Shown in pieces: positions 50,803-58,291 of a stretch of 64,000 bases of DNA. The notes beneath the pieces were generated by a model. That model made no database searches. It was given only the letters and a program-made list of their open reading frames with translations, and was not told the origin of the DNA. The translations under genes were made by a program, and so were the position numbers. The stretch lies in the NCBI RefSeq assembly GCF_900182735.1, contig NZ_FXTU01000006.1, forward strand, positions 124,001 through 188,000, written 5' to 3'. Source of the stretch: Laceyella tengchongensis (lineage in GTDB: Bacteria; Bacillota; Bacilli; Thermoactinomycetales; Thermoactinomycetaceae). Every line of letters starts with the position of its first letter. Position 1 is the stretch's first letter.

Positions 50803-51279
50803 ATGAATGTGAGTCCACTCATCTGGTCAGGGAAAGTGTTGACGAATCTCATGACCTTATTAATTGTGTTCATCATTGGCTTAATTGCGATCAAATCATT
50901 AATCTTCCTGTTGAGACGCAAGCGAATCGGGTATCTATTAGCTGGGTTCAAAGCGATTTGGGTATTGTTTGGCTTCAGTTATTTTTTGTTCATCGGCTTT
51001 TATGTGTTTCAAAACATGCTTACCTCGGAGACATCTGAAGATTGGTTGCGCAATGCGGTGATCACCTTTGTGATTTTGTTGGTCGGAATTATGTGCTGGC
51101 TGGGGCCCGTGCGGGGAATTTTGGGATTGAGCGTGCAAAAGGCGCATGTGCGGACCGAGCAAAGCAATGCTTCGGCCGATGGTTGGGTGGTGGAAAGCTG
51201 GCTAGGCGAGGGATCAGGCTTCCACTTGTATGCGGTCGGAGAGAAAAAAAGAGAATCTAACAAAGAGTGGGGCGGTTGA
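50803..51279 (+). CDS. Multi-pass membrane protein of unknown function
   Basis: 158 residues, about four hydrophobic segments (VLTNLMTLLIVFIIGLIAIK, AIWVLFGFSYFLFIGFYVF, AVITFVILLVGIMCWLGPV). C-terminal ~45 residues polar (VRTEQSNASADGWVVESWLG). ATG 50803 is 10 nt after GGAGGAGG. Frame extends upstream into the repeat region but without a better start. Family not recognised. Confidence 0.75.
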   Translation: MNVSPLIWSGKVLTNLMTLLIVFIIGLIAIKSLIFLLRRKRIGYLLAGFKAIWVLFGFSYFLFIGFYVFQNMLTSETSEDWLRNAVITFVILLVGIMCWLGPVRGILGLSVQKAHVRTEQSNASADGWVVESWLGEGSGFHLYAVGEKKRESNKEWGG

Positions 51280-51368
51280 ATTCTTTTCTCAAACTCTAGC
51301 TTCATACGGCATACCTCTTCCATTTTAGTCATAGAGTAGTGTGACGGGACTGAAGGAGGCGAAGTCGG

Positions 51369-52031
51369 ATGAAGCAGAAGAACAAGTGGAGACGGTCGAT
51401 TCAATCGCACATTCAGCAACAACGGTCACCCTATTTGTTTGTCACCGTCTTGTTTATGATGGGGGTGATCTTCGGGGCGGTGATTGTCAATACGCTTGAT
51501 CCCGCGCAAAAGGACGGGCTGTTGACTTACTTGGGCCATTTTTTTAGGGGATTGGAGCAACACACGATTGCCGAGCCCGAAGTAGCGTTTCAACACGCGT
51601 TGGGGGATCATTTGAAAACAATTGGCCTCATGTGGATTTTGGGTCTGTCGGTTATCGGCATTCCCCTTTTGCTGGTGTTCATATTCTTAAAAGGCCTGGT
51701 GATCGGATTTACAGTCGGGTTCCTAGTCAACCAACTGGCGTGGGAAGGATTGTGGTTTGCCTTTGTATCAGTGGTGCCGCAAAACTTGCTGATGATTCCA
51801 GCGCTCATTATTGTGACAGTGGCGGGGATTCACTTTTCCACCTTGCTCATCAAGAATCGGTTGATCCACTATCGGGGAACCATATACCCACAGTTCGTCT
51901 CCTTTTCGCTATTGGTGACGGCCATGGCTGTCGTGATGTTGGTTTCAGCCGCATTAGAAGCTTACCTTTCACCAGTCATGATGAAAGAAGCGATTCCAAC
52001 AGAACAATTGATGGATCAATCATGGAATTAA
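51369..52031 (+). CDS. spoIIM: Stage II sporulation protein M
   Basis: Membrane part of the SpoIIDMP complex driving septal peptidoglycan hydrolysis and engulfment. 220 residues with five hydrophobic helices (YLFVTVLFMMGVIFGAVIVN, TIGLMWILGLSVIGIPLLLV, GLVIGFTVGFLVNQLAWEG, NLLMIPALIIVTVAGIHFST, VSFSLLVTAMAVVMLVSAAL). The LKGLVIGFTVGFLV stretch is the SpoIIM signature. ATG after AAGGAGG. Upstream of fur as in B. subtilis. Confidence 0.94.
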   Translation: MKQKNKWRRSIQSHIQQQRSPYLFVTVLFMMGVIFGAVIVNTLDPAQKDGLLTYLGHFFRGLEQHTIAEPEVAFQHALGDHLKTIGLMWILGLSVIGIPLLLVFIFLKGLVIGFTVGFLVNQLAWEGLWFAFVSVVPQNLLMIPALIIVTVAGIHFSTLLIKNRLIHYRGTIYPQFVSFSLLVTAMAVVMLVSAALEAYLSPVMMKEAIPTEQLMDQSWN

Positions 52032-52077
52032 CGCCAGTTTTAAAATAATTATTATCTAATAGTGTCTTTCATGTGGT

Positions 52078-52106
52078 TTGACTCTTCTGCGACTCTCCAA
52101 TATAAT
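52078..52106 (+). promoter_or_regulatory. Sigma-A promoter of fur
   Basis: TTGACT -35 (52078-52083), 17-bp spacer, perfect TATAAT -10 (52101-52106). It excludes the longer in-frame extension of fur starting at 52078 as coding. Confidence 0.9.
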
Positions 52107-52134
52107 GGTGTCAGATAAACAGGGGGGTGTTTTT

Positions 52135-52614
52135 GTGGAAGACCGGGTGAAACAAATTAAACAGCAATTATCCGCCCATAATTATAAATTAACCCCCCAA
52201 CGGGAAGCGACGGTCCGTGTGCTACTGGAAAATGAAGAGGATCACTTAAGCGCAGAGGATGTCTACCTGTTGGTGAAGGATAAAGCTCCCGAGATCGGTT
52301 TGGCCACGGTTTATCGGACATTGGAGCTATTAAGTGATTTGCAGATCATCCACAAACTCAATTTCGGAGACGGCGTTACGCGGTATGAATTCAGAGCAGA
52401 AGGGGCGGAGCATCATCACCATCACCTCATCTGCCTCAATTGTGGCACGGTGGATGAAATTATGGAAGACTTGTTAGGCCCGATCGAGGTGCAAGTTGAG
52501 AGAGAATATGATTTTCAGATCATTGATCATCGCTTAACCTTTCACGGGATATGCCACCGATGCAAAGGAAAAGTGACCGACCCCAAAAAATTAGTAGGTT
52601 CTAAAGTGACGTGA
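52135..52614 (+). CDS. fur: Ferric uptake regulator family repressor
   Basis: Fe2+-dependent repressor of iron uptake. 159 residues: N-terminal winged helix (KLTPQREATVRVLLENEEDH, LATVYRTLELLSDLQIIHKL) and metal-binding dimer domain with HHHHH (GAEHHHHHLICLNCGTVDE) and zinc cysteines CLNC and CHRC. GTG 52135 is 7 nt after GGGGGG; the promoter overlaps any longer frame. Synteny with B. subtilis fur (between spoIIM and yqzK) favours Fur over PerR or Zur. Confidence 0.94.
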   Translation: MEDRVKQIKQQLSAHNYKLTPQREATVRVLLENEEDHLSAEDVYLLVKDKAPEIGLATVYRTLELLSDLQIIHKLNFGDGVTRYEFRAEGAEHHHHHLICLNCGTVDEIMEDLLGPIEVQVEREYDFQIIDHRLTFHGICHRCKGKVTDPKKLVGSKVT

Positions 52615-52646
52615 GATCTTTTTCTTAAAAAGGTCTCATTTTTTTT
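52613..52646 (+). terminator. Intrinsic terminator after fur
   Basis: GAGATCTTTTT / AAAAAGGTCTC hairpin with short loop, followed by ATTTTTTTTG. Confidence 0.85.
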
Positions 52647-52716
52647 GTATTGGCATCAATAATTCCTCCGTGAATGGCGCATGAATATGATAGGAGACTT
52701 AAGGAGGGATTCGCGA

Positions 52717-53847
52717 ATGAAAGTAGGAGTGCCAACAGAAATCAAAAACAATGAGAACCGTGTCGCCATTACTCCAGCGGGGGTGGATGCGCTGGTGCAG
52801 TCCGGCCATGAGGTGCTGATCCAAAGCGGGGCCGGAAATGGGAGCGGTTTCACAGATGATCAGTATGCAGCGCATGGAGCCAAAATCATGGGCAGTGCCA
52901 AAGAAGTATGGGAAAACGCTGACATGATCATGAAAGTGAAAGAACCGCAACCGGAGGAGGTTGCTTATTTTCGGGAAAACCTAATTCTTTTCACTTACCT
53001 GCATCTCGCACCAGAACCGGAGCTCACCCGGGCGTTAATGGATAAAAAAGTGGCTGCCATCGCTTATGAAACGATTCAATTGGATAACGGTGCGTTGCCG
53101 TTGTTGACCCCGATGAGCGAAGTAGCCGGACGGATGTCGGTGCAGATCGGGGCGCAATTTTTGGAGAAGCCCAAAGGGGGCAAAGGGGTTTTGCTCGGCG
53201 GCGTCCCCGGGGTACTGCCTGGAGAAGTGGTGATTATCGGTGGTGGCGTCGTAGGTACGAATGCGGCCAAAATCGCTTTGGGGATGGGAGCCAACGTAAC
53301 CATTCTCGATATTAATGCGGATCGGTTGAGACAACTGGATGATCAATTCCAAGGCCAATTGCGGACGTTGATGTCCAACCGTTACAACTTGGCGGAGGCC
53401 GTTGCCAAAGCGGATTTGTTGGTAGGCGCGGTATTGATACCAGGTCGCCGCGCACCGCGGTTGGTGACGGAAGAAATGGTTCGCACTATGCAACCCGGTT
53501 CAGTGATTGTGGATGTGGCGATCGACCAAGGAGGGTCCATTGAAACGATCGACCGGGTGACAACTCACAGTGAACCGACATATGTGAAGCACGGAGTAGT
53601 TCATTATGCAGTGGCCAATATGCCGGGAGCAGTGCCGAGGACATCGACCATCGCGTTGACCAATGTCACGATTCCGTACGCAGTTCAGATCGCCAACAAA
53701 GGATTGACACAAGCACTTGCCGACAACCGTTTTCTGGCACGTGGGGTCAATGTCATCAATGGGCAGGTCACCTACTCTGCCGTCGCCGAAAGCTTGGGTC
53801 TTCCGTATGTGCCGCTGGAAGAGGCGATTGGTCAACGCTTGGCATAA
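52717..53847 (+). CDS. ald: Alanine dehydrogenase
   Basis: NAD-dependent Ala/pyruvate interconversion, used for alanine catabolism and sporulation energy. 376 residues: MKVGVPTEIKNNENRVAITP start, pyruvate-site Lys in MIMKVKEPQ and His in FTYLHLAPEPEL, NAD-binding VVIIGGGVVGTNAAKIALGM and VAIDQGGSIETIDRVTTH near the C-terminus. ATG 52717 is 9 nt after AAGGAGGG. Inserted between fur and yqzK, where B. subtilis has no ald. Confidence 0.97.
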   Translation: MKVGVPTEIKNNENRVAITPAGVDALVQSGHEVLIQSGAGNGSGFTDDQYAAHGAKIMGSAKEVWENADMIMKVKEPQPEEVAYFRENLILFTYLHLAPEPELTRALMDKKVAAIAYETIQLDNGALPLLTPMSEVAGRMSVQIGAQFLEKPKGGKGVLLGGVPGVLPGEVVIIGGGVVGTNAAKIALGMGANVTILDINADRLRQLDDQFQGQLRTLMSNRYNLAEAVAKADLLVGAVLIPGRRAPRLVTEEMVRTMQPGSVIVDVAIDQGGSIETIDRVTTHSEPTYVKHGVVHYAVANMPGAVPRTSTIALTNVTIPYAVQIANKGLTQALADNRFLARGVNVINGQVTYSAVAESLGLPYVPLEEAIGQRLA

Positions 53848-53911
53848 CTCGCATAACTTGTATCCTTTTCCCATACCCTTATAGCAATACAGGGTAAAGG
53901 AAAGATGGATC

Positions 53912-54160
53912 ATGGTTATTTCACTTCGCCGTTTGAAACGATGGAGCCAATTTTTTTTATTGTTTGTGCTGTTCACGTTGCTTTTGTACCAGCTGTTCTC
54001 TTTCTTGGTGCCTCTGTTCAAACCGGATTACATGTATAAGGAGCCGAACGGAGGCGCCATCAAGGTGTTTGGGCATCAGCAGGAAACGGCGCGAGTGGCC
54101 GAGGCGCCTGCACAAAAAATAAAGGAACGGTTACTTATGTTTTATTGGTTGGGAGAATGA
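53912..54160 (+). CDS. yqzK: DUF4227 small membrane protein (YqzK-like)
   Basis: 82 residues: basic N-terminus, one membrane helix (FFLLFVLFTLLLYQLFSFLV, about 14-33), then DYMYKEPNGGAIKVFG and a polar C-terminal tail. Matches DUF4227/YqzK, which lies after fur in B. subtilis. Function unknown. A terminator follows at once. Confidence 0.88.
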   Translation: MVISLRRLKRWSQFFLLFVLFTLLLYQLFSFLVPLFKPDYMYKEPNGGAIKVFGHQQETARVAEAPAQKIKERLLMFYWLGE

Positions 54161-54163
54161 TGT

Positions 54164-54194
54164 GAAACGGCACCGCCTGTCCGTTTCTTTTTTT
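54164..54194 (+). terminator. Intrinsic terminator after yqzK
   Basis: GAAACGG / CCGTTTC with 10-nt loop followed by eight T residues. Confidence 0.9.
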
Positions 54195-54537
54195 TCTCCA
54201 AATGTAATGAATTTCTTCTTTATGATTTGAGTTAGGGGTATATAATGTAAGATGGGGGGCGACATCACATCAACGGCTTACCGCATGCGTTGCCACAGTA
54301 ACTTCTCTACCATTCATTCGTCAAAGCATAAGGAGGGCCCGTGCCGCCATAATGGGGCAATGGTGATCTCCTTTCTTTTGTCGTTTTGTGCACATCGTGT
54401 GCATCACCAGGGTGTATCGTTATAAGGTGTTGGCTTATCCACTTGATTGGCCAGCCACGGCAAAGTTAACCGATTGATGTTTGTTGCTCTTTAACCCCTC
54501 ATGACGGGGGGAGAGGTTGTTATTTGGAGGCGATTTC
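54195..54537 (+). promoter_or_regulatory. Long structured leader of the deoB-punA operon
   Basis: TATAAT at 54241-54246 with only weak -35 candidates gives a predicted leader of ~285 nt. It contains AAGGAG/CTCCTT enclosing a GC-rich inner stem (54331-54367) followed by TCTTTTGTC, and TGTGCAC/GTGTGCA around 54389. No known riboswitch was recognised. The stretch occupies the position where xerD (ripX) lies in B. subtilis. Confidence 0.4.
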
Positions 54538-55719
54538 ATGAGACGATTTCCGCGTGTGTCCCTGATCGTATTGGACAGCGTTGGCATCGGCGAGATGCCC
54601 GATGCGGCTGAATACAATGATGCCGGGGCACATACTTTGGGCCATATAGCCGAATTTAAAAATGGGTTACATATGCCGAACATGCAGAACATGGGGTTGG
54701 GAAATATTGAGCCCATCCGCGGCATTGAAGCGGTGAATGAGCCGCGGGCTTATTTCGGTAAAATGAGTGAACTGTCCAAAGGCAAAGACACCACCACAGG
54801 ACACTGGGAGTTCATGGGGGTGTATACGGATAAACCCTTTAAAACATATCCCGACGGTTTCCCCCGGGAGTTGATTCAAGCGTTTGAAGAGCGGACAGGC
54901 CGCAAAGTGCTGGGCAACAAGCCTGCTTCCGGCACCGCAATTATCGATGAATTGGGCGAAGAGCATATGCGCACAGGCGGCTTGATTGTATACACATCGG
55001 CAGACAGCGTGTTTCAGATTGCCGCGCACGAAGAGGTTGTGCCGTTGGAAGAGTTGTATCGTTGTTGCGAGATTGCCCGCGAGTTGACCTTGGATGAAAG
55101 ATTTTCCGTCGTCCGCGTCATCGCGCGTCCGTTCATCGGTTCGCCTGGCCAATTTACCCGCACGGCTAACCGTCGCGATTATTCGGTGAAACCGCCACAT
55201 CCAACGGTATTGAATGCCTTGAAAGAGGCTGGCCGGGATGTGATCGCCATTGGCAAAATTTCCGACATTTACGCTGGAGAAGGGATTACCCGCGCCATTC
55301 ACACCAAATCCAATATGGACGGCGTTGATCAGTTGCTGAATGTCATGAAGAAACCGTTCAATGGTTTGGCTTTTGTCAATCTGGTCGACTTTGACGCCAA
55401 ATTCGGCCATCGTCGCGATCCGGCTGGATATGCTCAAGCGTTGGAAGAGTTTGACTCCCGTTTGCCAGAGGTGCTTGACGCATTGGGTGAAGAGGATCTC
55501 CTGATCATCACCGCTGACCATGGAAACGACCCAACTCACCACGGTACAGACCATACCCGGGAGTACACGCCGCTGTTAGTGTACAGCAAATCATTGCCGC
55601 AAGTCGGCAAATCACTGGGTGTGCGTGGCACTTTCGCGGACATCGGCGCAACGTTGGCTGAAAACTTTGAAGTGCAACTGCCCACCATCGGCAAAAGCTT
55701 TTTAAATGAACTCACATGA
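54538..55719 (+). CDS. deoB: Phosphopentomutase
   Basis: Interconverts (deoxy)ribose-1- and 5-phosphate, using products of the phosphorylases downstream. 393 residues, alkaline-phosphatase superfamily: metal site VLDSVGIGEMPDA, active Thr in KGKDTTTGHWEFMG, and ITADHGNDPTHHGTDHTREY. ATG 54538 after GGAGGCG. It overlaps the region before punA by short spacing and forms the deoB-punA operon. Confidence 0.96.
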   Translation: MRRFPRVSLIVLDSVGIGEMPDAAEYNDAGAHTLGHIAEFKNGLHMPNMQNMGLGNIEPIRGIEAVNEPRAYFGKMSELSKGKDTTTGHWEFMGVYTDKPFKTYPDGFPRELIQAFEERTGRKVLGNKPASGTAIIDELGEEHMRTGGLIVYTSADSVFQIAAHEEVVPLEELYRCCEIARELTLDERFSVVRVIARPFIGSPGQFTRTANRRDYSVKPPHPTVLNALKEAGRDVIAIGKISDIYAGEGITRAIHTKSNMDGVDQLLNVMKKPFNGLAFVNLVDFDAKFGHRRDPAGYAQALEEFDSRLPEVLDALGEEDLLIITADHGNDPTHHGTDHTREYTPLLVYSKSLPQVGKSLGVRGTFADIGATLAENFEVQLPTIGKSFLNELT

Positions 55720-55729
55720 GGTGATCCAT

Positions 55730-56551
55730 ATGACAACCCGTGCACACATCAGAGAAGCGGCGAAGTACATTCGTGAAAAATGCAAGGCCACTCCCCAGAT
55801 CGGACTGATTTTGGGATCAGGCTTGGGCGTCTTGGCCGATGAGATTACTGACGCTGCCCACATCCCATACCAAGAGATTCCTCATTTTCCTGTGTCTACG
55901 GTTGAAGGGCATGCCGGTGAGTTGATCATCGGCGAGCTGGAAGGGAAATCCGTTTTGGTTATGGCAGGGCGTTTTCATCTGTATGAAGGGCATGCGGTGG
56001 AAAAAGTTTCGTTCCCTATTCGCGTCATGAAAGAGTTGGGGATTGAGACCCTGGTAGTGACCAACGCGGCAGGCGGCATCAATGAAAGCTATGAGCCCGG
56101 CGACCTCATGCTGATCAAAGACCATATTAACATGATGTTCCGCAATCCGTTGATTGGCCCCAATGATCCGGAATTGGGCGTCCGCTTCCCGGATATGTCC
56201 AATGCGTATGACGGCGAATTGCGCGAGCTGGCGCACCGTGTTGCGGGAGAGCAAGGTGTCCAGTTGAAAGAAGGGGTATATGCCGCAGTGCTGGGGCCGT
56301 CTTATGAAACGCCGGCGGAGATTCGCATGCTCCGTGTGTTGGGCGGGGACGCAGTGGGCATGTCTACAGTGCCAGAAGTAATCGCGGCCCGTCATGCCGG
56401 CATTCGCGTATTGGGGATTTCTTGCATCACCAACATGGCAGCGGGCATCTTGCCGCAACCGCTCAGCCACGATGAAGTGATGGAAACGGCGAATCGAGTG
56501 AAAGAAATGTTTATTCGCCTGGTCAAAGGCTTGGTTCGGGAAATCGCATAA
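55730..56551 (+). CDS. punA: Purine nucleoside phosphorylase (first copy)
   Basis: Phosphorolysis of purine (deoxy)nucleosides to base plus (deoxy)ribose-1-phosphate. 273 residues, trimeric PNP type: phosphate loop LILGSGLGVLADEI, STVEGHAGELIIGELEGK, VTNAAGGINESYEPGDLMLI and VGMSTVPEVIAARHAGI. ATG 55730 follows GAGGTGAT; an upstream in-frame ATG (55706) is within the deoB end. A close paralogue follows 14 bp downstream. Confidence 0.95.
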   Translation: MTTRAHIREAAKYIREKCKATPQIGLILGSGLGVLADEITDAAHIPYQEIPHFPVSTVEGHAGELIIGELEGKSVLVMAGRFHLYEGHAVEKVSFPIRVMKELGIETLVVTNAAGGINESYEPGDLMLIKDHINMMFRNPLIGPNDPELGVRFPDMSNAYDGELRELAHRVAGEQGVQLKEGVYAAVLGPSYETPAEIRMLRVLGGDAVGMSTVPEVIAARHAGIRVLGISCITNMAAGILPQPLSHDEVMETANRVKEMFIRLVKGLVREIA

Positions 56552-56565
56552 GGAGGCGCAAACAG

Positions 56566-57390
56566 ATGAAGCTGAGAGAAAAGATCGAGGCCGCCCAAAA
56601 GAAAATCACCGGCTTGACAACTGTCAAACCGGTGATCGGATTAATTCTTGGATCGGGCTTGGGTGATTTGGCCAATGAAATCGAAGACGCGGTGGTTGTG
56701 CCGTACAAAGAGATTCCGCACTTTCCGGAATCCACTGTCGAAGGGCATGCCGGCCAATTGGTCATCGGCACATTGGCGGGCAAACCGGTGGTGGCTATGC
56801 AAGGGCGCTTCCATTTTTATGAAGGGTATAGCCAACAGGAGGTTGTGTTTCCGGTTTATGTGCTTAAAGCGCTTGGGGTGAAATGCTTGATCGCCACCAA
56901 TGCGGCTGGGGGGATGAATCCCGCTTTTTTACCGGGCGATCTGATGGTGATCACCGACCATCTTAATTTTACCGGCGCTAATCCACTGATCGGGCCCAAT
57001 GATGACGAATTGGGGCCGCGTTTCCCTGACATGTCCCAAGCGTACACCCCTGCGCTTCGCGAATTGGCGCACAGGGTGGCCGATAAGCTGGGCACCCGTT
57101 TGCAACAAGGCGTCTATGCGGGAGTGAGTGGGCCGACCTATATGACGGCGGCGGAATTGATCATGTTGCGCCGTGTTGGCGGAGATGCGGTTGGGATGTC
57201 CACTGTTCCCGAAGTGATCGCTGCTCGGCATGCGGGTTTGGATGTTTTGGGCATTTCTTGCATCACGGACATGGCCGTCGGTGAGGACTTGGGATCAGAG
57301 CCGCTCACCCATGAACAAGTGGTGGAAGTGGCCAATCGGACCAAACCGGTGTTCATGAACCTGATTAAAGGCATTGTGCAAGAAATCTGA
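56566..57390 (+). CDS. Purine nucleoside phosphorylase (second copy)
   Basis: 274 residues, same fold and motifs as the gene before it (LILGSGLGDLANEI, STVEGHAGQLVIGTLAGKPV, TNAAGGMNPAFLPGDLMVI, VGMSTVPEVIAARHAGLDV). By eye the two copies share about 60% identity, with differences at LNFTGANPLIG vs INMMFRNPLIG and in the end (GEDLGSEPLTHEQVVEVANR). ATG after AAGGAGG. Probably an old tandem duplication with possible base specificity split. Confidence 0.95.
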   Translation: MKLREKIEAAQKKITGLTTVKPVIGLILGSGLGDLANEIEDAVVVPYKEIPHFPESTVEGHAGQLVIGTLAGKPVVAMQGRFHFYEGYSQQEVVFPVYVLKALGVKCLIATNAAGGMNPAFLPGDLMVITDHLNFTGANPLIGPNDDELGPRFPDMSQAYTPALRELAHRVADKLGTRLQQGVYAGVSGPTYMTAAELIMLRRVGGDAVGMSTVPEVIAARHAGLDVLGISCITDMAVGEDLGSEPLTHEQVVEVANRTKPVFMNLIKGIVQEI

Positions 57391-57436
57391 AGCAAGTGAG
57401 GCCGCTATCGACGAAGAGATATGTTGGTTGGGCATG

Positions 57437-57498
57437 GCATCGCCGCCTTGTACGCGCTGGATGGAGCGCGTACGAGGCTGGCGGTGCCTTTATTTTTT
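57437..57498 (+). terminator. Long terminator of the deoB-punA operon
   Basis: About 22-bp imperfect stem from 57437 to 57487 with 6-nt loop (GTACGCGCT / AGCGCGTAC core) then TTTATTTTTT. It overlaps the last codons of the convergent reductase gene. Confidence 0.85.
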
Positions 57499-58023
57499 GG
57501 CTAAAAGGCGGGACAATGTTGCCCATTCAGTCAAAAGTTGCTCCAACCGTGGAAGAACTTCCGGGCTGATGCGTCCGTGTTCATCGAAATCATTTTTATC
57601 TACAATGCATTGTTCGGCGAGGACGAGACCACCCACACCGCGGATGACGAGACGCAAATTGTTCAGCGCGTTGATTCCTCCTTTTCCGCCTCCCGCAGCA
57701 CAGGCGAGCGCGACTGGTTTCTTTTGGAAATAACTTCCTCCCAAAAAGTCAAGCGCGTTTTTTAGGGCGCCGCTCATGCCGTTATGGTATTCGGGCGTCA
57801 CGATAAAAAAGCCATCTGCTTGGCTGGCTGATTTTAGCCATGCAGCCACTTCCGGCTGTTGGTACGTTGATTCATCCCCGTCATAAATGGGCAAGGGGCG
57901 TTGCTGGAGATCCCATAGTTCTGCACTGGTTCCGGATTGATTTAAGAAAGAGGCCGCCGCCTGCGCGATCCGGAGGGAATTGGACTGTTTGCGAGGACTG
58001 CCGCTGATGATTAAGAGATTCAT
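57490..58023 (-). CDS. NADPH-dependent FMN reductase family protein
   Basis: 177 residues, flavodoxin-like. Phosphate loop LIISGSPRKQSNSLRIA at residues 4-20, QADGFFIVTPEYHNGMSGAL and DFLGGSYFQKKPVALACAAG match the YwqN/SsuE/azoreductase-type group. ATG 58023 after AAAAGGAG. Substrate (flavin, quinone or azo compound) cannot be told. Confidence 0.9.
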   Translation of the reverse strand: MNLLIISGSPRKQSNSLRIAQAAASFLNQSGTSAELWDLQQRPLPIYDGDESTYQQPEVAAWLKSASQADGFFIVTPEYHNGMSGALKNALDFLGGSYFQKKPVALACAAGGGKGGINALNNLRLVIRGVGGLVLAEQCIVDKNDFDEHGRISPEVLPRLEQLLTEWATLSRLLAKK

Positions 58024-58224
58024 GATTGATCGCTCCTTTTCTGTTTGGTGTCTGAGACTAATATTATGAATCATTAGAAAATGATATTATTATGTTTTGT
58101 TGAAGTCAATCCGTTTTATTTCTAAATGGTGTTTTATTTTTGTTTTTTAAAAAAATCCCATTTATTTATCCGCCAAGATCATTCTTACGAACGTGACAAT
58201 GAAGCATTGAATTATGGATAAATC

Positions 58225-58252
58225 TTGAAAATAATTAGACTTCATTTATAAT
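58225..58252 (+). promoter_or_regulatory. Sigma-A-type promoter of the M6 protease gene
   Basis: TTGAAA -35 (58225-58230), 16-bp spacer, TATAAT -10 (58247-58252), 40 bp before the ATG. Confidence 0.8.
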
Positions 58253-58291
58253 GGAAGTGAGTTTCCATTTATTTGGAGAAGGGGGTTCGAT

